This document shows positions 16,222 through 23,516 of a stretch of 36,807 bases of DNA, piece after piece (the first letter of the stretch is position 1; each line of letters starts with the position of its first letter). Source of the DNA: Stenotrophobium sp040387055 (GTDB lineage: Bacteria; Pseudomonadota; Gammaproteobacteria; Nevskiales; Nevskiaceae); contig JAZKEM010000088.1 of assembly GCA_040387055.1 (NCBI GenBank), positions 1 to 36,807 on the forward strand, given 5' to 3'. The notes beneath the pieces were generated by a model, which was not told where the DNA came from, did no database searches, and worked only from the letters and a program-made list of their open reading frames with translations. Both the position numbers and the translations under genes were made by a program.

Positions 16222-16790
16222 TGACTGACGAGGTCGGCCAGCAGCAAGAGAAGCGTCAGCATTTATCGCGATTGCTTCTGTTGGTCGCCGGCATGTTTGG
16301 GTTCGGCTTTTTGCTCGGACCGCTGTACACGGCAATTTGTGAAGCGACCGGCATTAATGGCCGCATGAAGGTTGAGGCAAGTCAGGTGCAAGCCGGTGTT
16401 GTTGATACCAGCCGCACAGTGACGGTGGAATTTGTAACGACGGTGAATGGAAGTCCGCTGTGGAAGTTTTCAGCTGAGCAGCCGAGCATCAAAGTGCATC
16501 CGGGCCAGTTGTACACGGTAAATTTCTACGCCAAGAATACGCAGAACATAGATTTGGTAGCGCAGGCGGTGCCGAACATTGCACCGGGATCTGCCGCACC
16601 ACATCTGAGAAAGACGGAATGTTTTTGCTTTAACCAACAGCCCTTCAAGGCCGGTGAAGAAAAACATATGCCGGTGAAGTTTATGTTGGACCCGGCGTTA
16701 CCGAAGGGGATTGATACGGTAACGTTGTCGTACACGTTTTTCGATGCGACGCATCTGGCCGCGAAAAGTGCGACCAAGCCTCGCAGTTAA
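16221..16790 (+). CDS. ctaG: cytochrome c oxidase assembly protein CtaG/Cox11
   Basis: CtaG (Cox11) delivers copper to the CuB site of subunit I. The 189-residue protein has a short cytosolic N-terminus, one membrane anchor (about 18-38) and a periplasmic immunoglobulin-like domain. The copper-binding CFCF motif is at C134 and C136, and a further conserved Cys, C40, lies just after the anchor. Segments such as YFK-like NFYAKNTQ, AQAVPNIAPGSAAPHLRKTECFCF and PVKFMLDPALPKGIDTVTLSYTFF are typical. It overlaps the 46-residue gene by one base, and coxC follows 41 bp later. The context and copper ligands make the call secure. Confidence 0.95.
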   Translation: MTDEVGQQQEKRQHLSRLLLLVAGMFGFGFLLGPLYTAICEATGINGRMKVEASQVQAGVVDTSRTVTVEFVTTVNGSPLWKFSAEQPSIKVHPGQLYTVNFYAKNTQNIDLVAQAVPNIAPGSAAPHLRKTECFCFNQQPFKAGEEKHMPVKFMLDPALPKGIDTVTLSYTFFDATHLAAKSATKPRS

Positions 16791-16831
16791 GCTAAGAAAT
16801 TAAGTTAAATCAGATTTAAAGAGGGATAAAA

Positions 16832-17725
16832 ATGGCGAACCACGCTGCGGCTCCTGCCCACTCCGACAATCCACGCTATTTCGTGCCGGCGCCTAGCGCT
16901 TGGCCGTTCATGCTGACGATAGCGCTGGTCGCCATCGTTTATGGCTTTGGCGCTTTCCTTGAAGAGCGTGCGATCCCGACTCAGCCACTGATCATCGGTG
17001 GTTTTGTGCTGGCGATCTCCGTGATCTATCTCTGGTTCCGCGGCATTGCGCGCGAGAGCGAAGGCGGCATGTACAGCGCGCAGGTTGATCGCACCTACCG
17101 TTGGGGCATGAGCTGGTTCATCTTCTCGGAAGTCATGTTCTTCGCTGCGTTCTTCGGCGCGTTGTTCTATGCACGCGAACTGTCGCTGCCTTGGCTGGCT
17201 GGCATTGGCGCTAAAGAATCGACCAACGTGCTCCTGTGGCCAGGCTTCGAAAATGTTTGGCCTTCCAACGGTCCAGCAGCGCTTGGTGGCAGCTTCAAAA
17301 CCATTCCAGCATTCGACGTGCCTTTGGTTAACACCATCATCCTGCTGACCTCCGGCGTCACCATCACCATGGCGCACCACGCGCTGAAAGAAGGCAAGCG
17401 CACCGCGTGCATTCTGTGGATGTGGGCTACGGTTGCTCTCGGCGCAGGGTTCTTGTTCTTCCAGGCTGAAGAATACATTCACGCTTACACCGAACTGAAC
17501 CTGACACTCGGCTCGGGCATCTACGGTTCAACGTTCTTCATGCTCACTGGCTTCCACGGTATGCACGTGACGCTCGGTACGATCATGCTGGCTGTGATTA
17601 CGCTGCGCCTGATGAAAGGCCACTTCAAGCCAGACAGCCACTTCGGCTTCGAAGGGGTGGCTTGGTACTGGCACTTTGTGGACGTGGTATGGCTCGGTTT
17701 GTTTATCGTTGTTTACTGGCTGTAA
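16832..17725 (+). CDS. coxC: cytochrome c oxidase subunit III
   Basis: Subunit III stabilises the catalytic core and supports proton uptake. The 297-residue protein has seven hydrophobic spans. It carries the family landmarks WPFMLTIALVAIVYGFG, RTYRWGMSWFIFSEVMFFAAFFGALFYARE, MAHHALKEGKR, FQAEEYIHAY, GSTFFMLTGFHGMHVTLGTIML and the C-terminal WYWHFVDVVWLGLFIVVYW. A GAGG ribosome binding site lies about 9 nt before the ATG. It ends the first cox transcription unit, at a strong bidirectional terminator. Length is in the upper range for bacterial subunit III because of an insertion between spans 3 and 4 (about 115-160, including KESTNVLLWPGFENVWPSNG). Confidence 0.95.
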   Translation: MANHAAAPAHSDNPRYFVPAPSAWPFMLTIALVAIVYGFGAFLEERAIPTQPLIIGGFVLAISVIYLWFRGIARESEGGMYSAQVDRTYRWGMSWFIFSEVMFFAAFFGALFYARELSLPWLAGIGAKESTNVLLWPGFENVWPSNGPAALGGSFKTIPAFDVPLVNTIILLTSGVTITMAHHALKEGKRTACILWMWATVALGAGFLFFQAEEYIHAYTELNLTLGSGIYGSTFFMLTGFHGMHVTLGTIMLAVITLRLMKGHFKPDSHFGFEGVAWYWHFVDVVWLGLFIVVYWL

Positions 17726-17743
17726 AACAACGCGCAAGAAAAC

Positions 17744-17772
17744 AAAAAGGGCGGCCAATGGCCGCCCTTTTT
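17744..17772. terminator. bidirectional terminator between coxC and DUF2909 gene
   Basis: A perfect 13-bp stem (AAAAAGGGCGGCC at 17744-17756, its complement at 17760-17772) closes over a 3-base loop. A-run and T-run flanks make it an intrinsic terminator for both converging genes. Confidence 0.93.
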
Positions 17773-17802
17773 ACATGAAGGCTTTAAATTTGTATTGGCA
17801 AC

Positions 17803-18018
17803 TTAGTGCATCGAAGGTGCAGCGTGCGGATGAATCCATCCCATGCTGTAGGCCACAACCACAAAGATGACCAAGGTGACCGACAAGGCCACGCGCAGCT
17901 TCAGCAGCATCAGCGTGCGACGCTTGCTGCTTTCGTCCTTCACCAGAAAGAAGACGCTGCTGAATAAGGTGGCGACGATCGCAAGCAGTAAGGCGATCAC
18001 GACAATTTTGGTAAGCAT
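17803..18018 (-). CDS. twin transmembrane DUF2909-type protein
   Basis: A 71-residue protein with two hydrophobic segments: MLTKIVVIALLLAIVATLFSSVFFLV and, after a polar hinge with KDESSKRRTLMLLKLR, VALSVTLVIFVVVAYSMGW. This twin-span layout, and the position next to coxC and opposite to SURF1, match the small DUF2909 proteins of gammaproteobacterial cox loci. Their function is unknown, perhaps in oxidase assembly. I used the ATG at 18018; a GTG at 18027 would add three residues. It is convergent with coxC, sharing the terminator, and divergent from the SURF1 gene over about 200 bp. Confidence 0.8.
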   Translation of the reverse strand: MLTKIVVIALLLAIVATLFSSVFFLVKDESSKRRTLMLLKLRVALSVTLVIFVVVAYSMGWIHPHAAPSMH

Positions 18019-18216
18019 GGGCGTCACGGTGTCAGGCGGGCTGCGATGATAGCCCGATGCTGGTTTGAACTGAACTTGTGCGGTGCCTGCGGCTCCAAGC
18101 GGGCAGATCGATTTAATGAGAACGTCACTGTTTTAATTAATTGTGCAATATTTAAATAAAATGTCATTAAATCACAACCTGCAAGGCCCGATCACGGTCT
18201 GCGGGTGGCTGCGCTA

Positions 18217-18933
18217 ATGGCTCGCTGGCAATTCCGACCGCCGCTGTGGGCCGTGCTCGGCATGGTGCCAGCGCTGGCTTTGCTGGTGTCACTGGGGACT
18301 TGGCAGTTGCACCGCGGACAAGACAGAGCAGCGATGCTTGCGCAGTACGCTAGTGCGGGCGAGCAGGCGGCAGTCGCATTTGATCCGCATCAGCCTGCAA
18401 CGAAGCAGCCGGTGCATGTGCAATTGCGCGGACATTTTGAGGATCAACGTCAGCTGTTGCTCGACAACCAATCCAATCAAAAGCGCCCGGGCTACGAAGT
18501 ATTAACGCCGCTGCGCTTGGCAGACGGAACCTTGTTACTGGTCAATCGTGGCTGGATTCCACAAAGCGGCACACGTGATCAACCGCCATCGCCAACTGCA
18601 CCGCAGGGCGAGCAACTCATCACTGGTTATTGGCACGCGCTGCCAGAGCCCGGCATGCGCTTGGGCCAGCCGGCTTGCGAGAAAGCCACACGCTTTCCGC
18701 AGATCGTGAATTACCCGAATGTTGCTGAGCTGCGCTGCACGCTCGGCGAGCAAGTACTCAATGGCGACGTGTTGCTCGACGCCAACGTCGAAGGTGGCTT
18801 TGTCCGCGAATGGAATTTCGACAACGGCTTCCCGCCTTCACGACACTATGGTTACGCTGCGCAGTGGTACGCGCTTGCGTTAACCCTCATTGCCTTCTTC
18901 ATCAAGCTGAACCTGAAACGATCTCATGACTGA
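18217..18933 (+). CDS. SURF1 family oxidase assembly protein
   Basis: SURF1 proteins bind heme a and help assemble subunit I of the aa3 oxidase. The 238-residue product has two membrane anchors, one at each end: WAVLGMVPALALLVSLGTWQLHRGQDR at the start and YGYAAQWYALALTLIAFFIKL at the end. A periplasmic domain between them contains the conserved GYEVLTPLRLADGTLLLVNRGWIP stretch. I chose ATG 18217; a GTG at 18205 would add MAAL. The AT-rich stretch upstream (18120-18180, with TAAAAT at 18157-18162) probably holds the promoter for this second cox unit. The last 8 bases overlap the next gene, so the two are co-translated. Confidence 0.92.
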   Translation: MARWQFRPPLWAVLGMVPALALLVSLGTWQLHRGQDRAAMLAQYASAGEQAAVAFDPHQPATKQPVHVQLRGHFEDQRQLLLDNQSNQKRPGYEVLTPLRLADGTLLLVNRGWIPQSGTRDQPPSPTAPQGEQLITGYWHALPEPGMRLGQPACEKATRFPQIVNYPNVAELRCTLGEQVLNGDVLLDANVEGGFVREWNFDNGFPPSRHYGYAAQWYALALTLIAFFIKLNLKRSHD

Positions 18934-19540
18934 ACCAACTGCTAATCGTCCTGCTACGCCCGGCCGCGGCCCGTTTCTATTGCTCGCCGCGCTGTTCTTT
19001 GTGCCGCTGTTTACGGCGTATGCGCTGTATTTCGTATGGCCAGAACTGCGCCCCAAGAACACCACGAACTACGGTGTACTGGTGGTGCCTGTGCATGCTC
19101 TGCCAGCGATGACCTTCACCGACGCTGCAGGCAAAACGCAGAGCGAGACCGTGTTCAAAGGTCACTGGAGCGCGGTCTACATGGCAGGCGCGACCTGCGA
19201 TGACGCCTGCGTTGCTCGCGTCATCATGATTCGTCAGATTCGCCTGTTGCTGGCTAATGAGCGTTCACGCGTAAAACGCGTTTACATCATGCCGGATGCG
19301 ACGGCTCTGCAAGCTGCGAAAACTCAGTTTGGCAGCGAGCAGCCTGATCTGGAGTATCTGGTCGATAGCGGCGCCAGAGGCAGCCGTGCGGCAGATGTGT
19401 TCAAGCCGACGGATCCCAATGCCTTGTATTTGATCGATCCACTGGGCAACTGGTTCATGGTCTATCCGTCCAGTAAGGATGACTACAAGCTGATCCTCAA
19501 GGACATCAAACGCCTGCTCAAGCTGTCGATGATTGGGTAG
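18926..19540 (+). CDS. SCO-like/thioredoxin-fold membrane protein of the cox locus
   Basis: A 204-residue protein with one N-terminal membrane anchor (FLLLAALFFVPLFTAYALYFVW). A periplasmic thioredoxin-like domain follows, with a CxxxC pair (C91, C95 in GATCDDACVARV) placed as in SCO1/SenC copper chaperones, and a C-terminal YLIDPLGNWFMVYP strand. The third SCO copper ligand, a histidine before the DPxG strand, is not evident; that place reads KPTDPNALYLIDPLG. It may therefore act as a thiol reductase or bind copper differently. It overlaps SURF1 by 8 bases and precedes ctaA by 47 bp, a gene order seen in pseudomonads. A TAAAAT (19543-19548) just after it could be a promoter for ctaA. Confidence 0.75.
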   Translation: MTEPTANRPATPGRGPFLLLAALFFVPLFTAYALYFVWPELRPKNTTNYGVLVVPVHALPAMTFTDAAGKTQSETVFKGHWSAVYMAGATCDDACVARVIMIRQIRLLLANERSRVKRVYIMPDATALQAAKTQFGSEQPDLEYLVDSGARGSRAADVFKPTDPNALYLIDPLGNWFMVYPSSKDDYKLILKDIKRLLKLSMIG

Positions 19541-19587
19541 GGTAAAATCCGCGCCCGCAACGCATCCGCCCCATACCGGTCACCGTC

Positions 19588-20661
19588 ATGCTTTGGTTCC
19601 GCCGCATTACTTCATTCGCTTTGGCACTCTGCTTCGTCGTGATTGTGGTGGGCGCTTATGTGCGCTTATCCGACGCAGGTCTCGGCTGCCCGGATTGGCC
19701 TGGCTGCTATGGCCACCTTGGCGTGCCTGAGGCGCCGCATGAAGTGGCGCATGCCGAGCAACAGTTTGAGCAACCGGTTGAAGCGCATAAAGCGTGGAAA
19801 GAAATGTTTCACCGCTACATCGCATCCACGCTCGGCGCATTGATTGTGCTGCTGGCAGTGATGAGTGTGTTCCTGCGCAAACAAGGCGTGCCACGGGTGT
19901 TGCCATGGTTGCTGGTTGGCGCGGTGTTAATGCAGGGCGCATTGGGCGCATTTACTGTGCTGTGGAAAGTAAAGCCACTAACGGTTAGCGCACACTTGCT
20001 GATGGGCTTGATGACCTTGTCGATGTTGCTGTGGCTGCGTTTGTCGCTGGCGTTTGCCAAGCCTGAAGAAGCGCCCGAAAAAGCGGATCGTGAACTGCGT
20101 AACGAGCGTCACGCATGGAGCGCGATGCAGGAAACCGGAAGCGCTGTGTTGTCAGCTGTCGCGCCACGTGGCTTACGCCGTTTTGCTGCGCTGGCAACGG
20201 CACTCGTTGTTCTGCAAATCTTTCTGGGTGGTTGGACGAGCAGCAATTACGCTGCACTCGCGTGCCCCGATTTCCCCACCTGTCACGGCAGTTACATGCC
20301 TGAAACAGACATCAAAGAAGCGTTCACGATGTGGCGTGGCCTGGGCGTTAATTACGAAGGCGGCGTGCTCGACAATCGTGCGCGCGTCACCATTCATTAT
20401 TTTCATCGTCTCGGTGCGCTCGCAGTCACCATTACTTTGTTAGTGCTTGGTGCGTGGTTGCTGCTGCAAAAGCATCCACTGTGGCGTCGACTCGGCGCCG
20501 CTGTTATTGCGGCACTGGTATTGCAGGTGTTGCTCGGTATCACCATCGTTAAATTGCAGTTGCCTCTGTTCCTCGCGGATATGCATAACGCAGGCGCGGC
20601 GCTATTGTTGATGACAATGGTGACGCTCAACTTTTTTGTGCGCAGGGCGGAACAGCAGTGA
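19588..20661 (+). CDS. ctaA: heme A synthase (Cox15/CtaA)
   Basis: CtaA oxidises the C8 methyl of heme O to the formyl group of heme A in the inner membrane. The 357-residue protein has about eight spans arranged as two four-helix halves. Paired histidines are seen in MFHRYIAS and in THYF-like IHYFHRLGA, and near DMHNAGAALLL. The opening segment VVGAYVRLSDAGLGCPDWPGCYG is the family signature; its two cysteines are repeated in the second half (ALACPDFPTCHG). The polar loop at 155-180 (EEAPEKADRELRNERHAW) is a linker. The last four bases (GTGA) overlap the ctaB start, so the heme O and heme A enzymes are co-translated. Confidence 0.94.
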   Translation: MLWFRRITSFALALCFVVIVVGAYVRLSDAGLGCPDWPGCYGHLGVPEAPHEVAHAEQQFEQPVEAHKAWKEMFHRYIASTLGALIVLLAVMSVFLRKQGVPRVLPWLLVGAVLMQGALGAFTVLWKVKPLTVSAHLLMGLMTLSMLLWLRLSLAFAKPEEAPEKADRELRNERHAWSAMQETGSAVLSAVAPRGLRRFAALATALVVLQIFLGGWTSSNYAALACPDFPTCHGSYMPETDIKEAFTMWRGLGVNYEGGVLDNRARVTIHYFHRLGALAVTITLLVLGAWLLLQKHPLWRRLGAAVIAALVLQVLLGITIVKLQLPLFLADMHNAGAALLLMTMVTLNFFVRRAEQQ

Positions 20662-21548
20662 CAACAACCGATACGCCCAAGCAGGCTTCACGCCTCCACG
20701 AGTATTACGAGCTGTGTAAGCCGCGCGTGGTGATGTTGATTGTGTTCACCGCGATCATTGGTATGTTCCTCGCTGTGCCGGGCATGCCGCCTTGGAGCGC
20801 GCTGATCTGGGGCACGGTGGGTATCACGCTGCAAGCTGCTGCTGCTGCTGCGGTGAATCAGATTATTGATCGCAATGTTGACGCGCGCATGGCTCGCACC
20901 TGTGGCCGTCCATTGGTGACTGGCACGCTCGGCATGACCGAGTCGATTGCCTTCGCAACTATCATCGGCCTCATTGGTTTTGCAGTGCTGTGGTTCTTGG
21001 TCAATCCACTCACGGCCGTGCTGACGCAGTTCACGCTGATTGGCTACGCCGGCATTTACACGCTCTATCTCAAGCGCGCGACGCCACAGAATATTGTCAT
21101 TGGTGGTGCAGCAGGCGCGGTGCCGCCGGTGCTTGGTTGGGTTGCAGTAACCGGGCAGGTCGATCCCCATTCACTGCTGCTGTTCCTGATCATCTTCATC
21201 TGGACGCCGCCACATTTTTGGGCACTCGCCATCGAGCGTCGCGATGAATACGCCAAGGTGGATATCCCGATGCTGCCGGTTACACATGGCATCGAATACA
21301 CCCGCACGCAGGTGCTGCTGTACACCGTGCTGTTGTTGATCACTAGCATCCTGCCGTTTGTGTTCGGCATGAGCGGGCTGATTTATTTTGTTGGCGCGAT
21401 GGTGTTGAGTTTGATCTTTTTGTACTACGCGATCCTGCTCAAGTTCGCACCGCGTCCTGGCTTGCCGATGAAGACGTTTGGATATTCCATCGTTTATTTG
21501 ATGGGCATCTTCTCGCTGTTATTGCTGGATCATTACTTTCGCTTCTAG
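20658..21548 (+). CDS. ctaB: protoheme IX farnesyltransferase (heme O synthase)
   Basis: CtaB/CyoE adds a farnesyl group to heme B, giving heme O for CtaA. It belongs to the UbiA superfamily. The 296-residue protein has the motifs NQIIDRNVDARMARTCGRPL and, in the second half, RRDEYAKVDIPMLPVTHG, with about nine membrane spans. The start is GTG at 20658, overlapping the ctaA stop by 4 bases. This is the only start giving the full N-terminus (MTTTDTPKQASRLHEYYELCKPRVVM). It is the last gene of the second cox unit. The hairpin at 21569-21590 follows. The enzyme completes the set of heme and copper assembly functions needed by the caa3 oxidase. Confidence 0.95.
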   Translation: MTTTDTPKQASRLHEYYELCKPRVVMLIVFTAIIGMFLAVPGMPPWSALIWGTVGITLQAAAAAAVNQIIDRNVDARMARTCGRPLVTGTLGMTESIAFATIIGLIGFAVLWFLVNPLTAVLTQFTLIGYAGIYTLYLKRATPQNIVIGGAAGAVPPVLGWVAVTGQVDPHSLLLFLIIFIWTPPHFWALAIERRDEYAKVDIPMLPVTHGIEYTRTQVLLYTVLLLITSILPFVFGMSGLIYFVGAMVLSLIFLYYAILLKFAPRPGLPMKTFGYSIVYLMGIFSLLLLDHYFRF

Positions 21549-21568
21549 CAAGCAGTCCTGCCAATCAA

Positions 21569-21590
21569 CATCGGCGCCGAAGCGCCGATG
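21569..21590. terminator. hairpin between ctaB and rhlB
   Basis: CATCGGCGC (21569-21577) and GCGCCGATG (21582-21590) make a 9-bp perfect stem over a CGAA loop between two convergent genes. The downstream T content is poor on the plus strand (ATTTAAAG), so efficiency is uncertain; it may act with Rho. Confidence 0.55.
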
Positions 21591-21600
21591 ATTTAAAGCT

Positions 21601-22905
21601 TTAACGTCTACGTGGCGGAGCGCCGCGACCGCCACCGGGTCGTCCACTGCCTGGACGACCGCCGCCAGGACCACCACGACGTGCGCCACTAGGAGGACGA
21701 CGCTCTGGACGCGCGCCTTGAACGAAGTTTTCCTTCTCCATGAGATCGCTAGCATCGTGATCCACGGGAATACGCATGCCGATGTAGCGCTCGATATCCG
21801 GTAACGAATACACATAGGTTTCGCAGCAGAACGAGATCGCATCACCTGTCGTGCCTGCACGTGCAGTACGGCCGATACGGTGAACGTAGTCTTCAGCATC
21901 CTGCGGCAAGTCATAGTTGATGACGTGCGATACGGCAGGAATGTGCAGGCCGCGTGCAGCAACGTCAGTGGCTACGAGTACCGGCAATTTGCCGTCTTTG
22001 AAATCTTGCAGCAGTCGTTCGCGCTTGTTCTGCGCAACGTCGCCGGAAAGTGTTGCGGCCTCAAAGCCATTGGCCTTGAGTGTGTTTTCCACCTGTTCGG
22101 CGTCGCGCTTCATGTTGACGAACACGAGCGTGCGGAGCGGATCATGATGGCGTAGCAGGCCAATCAGCAAACGTTGCTTGTCATCGTTGGCAACATGCAC
22201 CAGCGTCTGACGCACACGCTCAGCGGTGACTTGATCCGGTTCAACCTCGACCTTAGTCGGGTTATTCATGTGCTCGTACGCAAGTTCCAACACGCGATGT
22301 GACAGCGTGGCGGAGAACAGATAGTTTTTGCGCGCAGCGGGAGCAGGCATTTTGCGGATCAGATAACGGATATCCGCAATAAAGCCGAGATCAAACATGC
22401 GATCCGCTTCGTCCAGCACCAGCACCGCGATCTGCTTGAGATTGAACAGATCTTGCTTGAAATAATCGATCAAACGACCTGGCGTGCCAATCAGAATATC
22501 GAGACCGTTGGTGATCGATGTACGTTGTGCGTCATAACCGGTGCCGCCATAAACCACTGACATGCGTAGGCCGGTTTCAGAACCGAGCTGTTCAGCGTCT
22601 TTGAAAATCTGGATCGCGAGTTCACGCGTTGGCGCGAGCATGATTGCGCGCGGCTGATTCGGATCTGCACCTTCAGCGCGCGGATTGTTCAGCAAATGAT
22701 TCATTGCAGCGAGCAAGAACGCGGCGGATTTACCCGTGCCGGTCTGTGCTTGGCCTGCGAGATCTTCGCCATTGAGCGCGCGCGGTAGCGTCAGCGCTTG
22801 AATCGGGGTGCAGTTGGTGTAACCGAGCTTCTGCAGTCCCAAATGCAAAGAAGGGTGCAGAGCTAAATCGGCAAAAGCGGTGTCACTAAGATGAGCAGGT
22901 TGCAT
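21601..22905 (-). CDS. rhlB: DEAD-box RNA helicase RhlB
   Basis: RhlB unwinds RNA for the RNase E degradosome. The 434-residue protein shows the Q motif (LGYTNCTPIQ), Walker A AQTGTGKS (53-60), PTREL, TPGR, DEAD (165-168), SAT (198-200), and late motifs VATDVAARGLHIPAVSHV and HRIGRTARAG. The C-terminal 38 residues are an Arg/Gly/Pro-rich tail (GGPGGGRPGSGRPGGGRG), as in other RhlB proteins, for RNA or RNase E contact. The position opposite trxA-rho is the same as in E. coli, which favours RhlB over other DEAD-box paralogues. A TATTAT lies 9 bp upstream of the ATG on the minus strand and may be its -10 box. Confidence 0.92.
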   Translation of the reverse strand: MQPAHLSDTAFADLALHPSLHLGLQKLGYTNCTPIQALTLPRALNGEDLAGQAQTGTGKSAAFLLAAMNHLLNNPRAEGADPNQPRAIMLAPTRELAIQIFKDAEQLGSETGLRMSVVYGGTGYDAQRTSITNGLDILIGTPGRLIDYFKQDLFNLKQIAVLVLDEADRMFDLGFIADIRYLIRKMPAPAARKNYLFSATLSHRVLELAYEHMNNPTKVEVEPDQVTAERVRQTLVHVANDDKQRLLIGLLRHHDPLRTLVFVNMKRDAEQVENTLKANGFEAATLSGDVAQNKRERLLQDFKDGKLPVLVATDVAARGLHIPAVSHVINYDLPQDAEDYVHRIGRTARAGTTGDAISFCCETYVYSLPDIERYIGMRIPVDHDASDLMEKENFVQGARPERRPPSGARRGGPGGGRPGSGRPGGGRGAPPRRR

Positions 22906-23180
22906 GATTCACAGATAATAAATAATGAGGGAGGAACCATATGGGCTTGCTTTCGGCATTGACTTAGTGCTGAAATAGCATCCATACAAACGGCTGCATG
23001 GCGCTGATCGACGTTAAATCGATATCAAGCCCTGACTTAACAGCCCCGCGTCAGTTCCCCGCGAACAAGCCATCATAACCACCTAAGTGCATTTTTGCCT
23101 GCTTGATTGGGCCGCACTTAGCCCCATCTTCTGCAAACGCGCGTGCCTTCGCGCTATCAAATCTCCTACGAGGCCCATCC
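22906..23180. promoter_or_regulatory. divergent rhlB/trxA control region
   Basis: This 275-bp gap holds both promoters. On the plus strand a TTGACT (22959-22964) lies upstream of a weak TACAAA (22985-22990). A good ribosome binding site (GAGGGAGG, 22927-22934) precedes an 8-codon frame (22941-22967), which I do not call a gene. No strong terminator-like hairpin is visible, and I see nothing else to annotate. Confidence 0.35.
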
Positions 23181-23516
23181 ATGAGTGAAAATATCAGCGC
23201 TGTAACCGATGCCAGTTTTGAACAGGACGTGCTCAAGAGCACAACCCCGGTTCTGGTCGACTTTTGGGCAGAATGGTGCGGCCCTTGCCGCATGATCGCC
23301 CCGATCCTGGAGCAGGTTGCTGGCGAAACCGCTGGCAAGCTCAAGGTCGTCAAACTCAATGTTGACGAAAACACCGCGACGCCAGCCAAGTTCGGCATCC
23401 GTGGTATCCCTACCCTTTTATTGTTTAAAGACGGCCAGATCGCTGCGACCCAAGTTGGTGCAGTGCATAAGGCTCAGCTCACCGCTTTTGTAACACCACA
23501 TTTCAATATCGCATGA
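23181..23516 (+). CDS. trxA: thioredoxin 1
   Basis: TrxA is the main cytosolic disulfide reductase. The 111-residue protein begins MSENISAVTDASFEQDVL. It has the active site WCGPC (C33, C36) after LVDFWAE, the buried charged residues of the family and the cis-proline in GIRGIPTLLLF. I chose the ATG at 23181: GAGG lies 7 nt upstream and the N-terminus matches thioredoxin. A TTG-initiated extension from 23103 adds 26 unconserved residues. The trxA-rho order is conserved in gammaproteobacteria. Here the trxA stop and the rho start overlap (ATGA), so Rho synthesis should be coupled to thioredoxin translation. Confidence 0.96.
   Translation: MSENISAVTDASFEQDVLKSTTPVLVDFWAEWCGPCRMIAPILEQVAGETAGKLKVVKLNVDENTATPAKFGIRGIPTLLLFKDGQIAATQVGAVHKAQLTAFVTPHFNIA

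Noticed and set aside
22941..22967. 8-codon frame with a strong GAGGGAGG ribosome binding site upstream of trxA
   Set aside because: Too short to judge from one sequence and 200 bp from trxA; the GAGGGAGG could equally be chance in the rhlB promoter.
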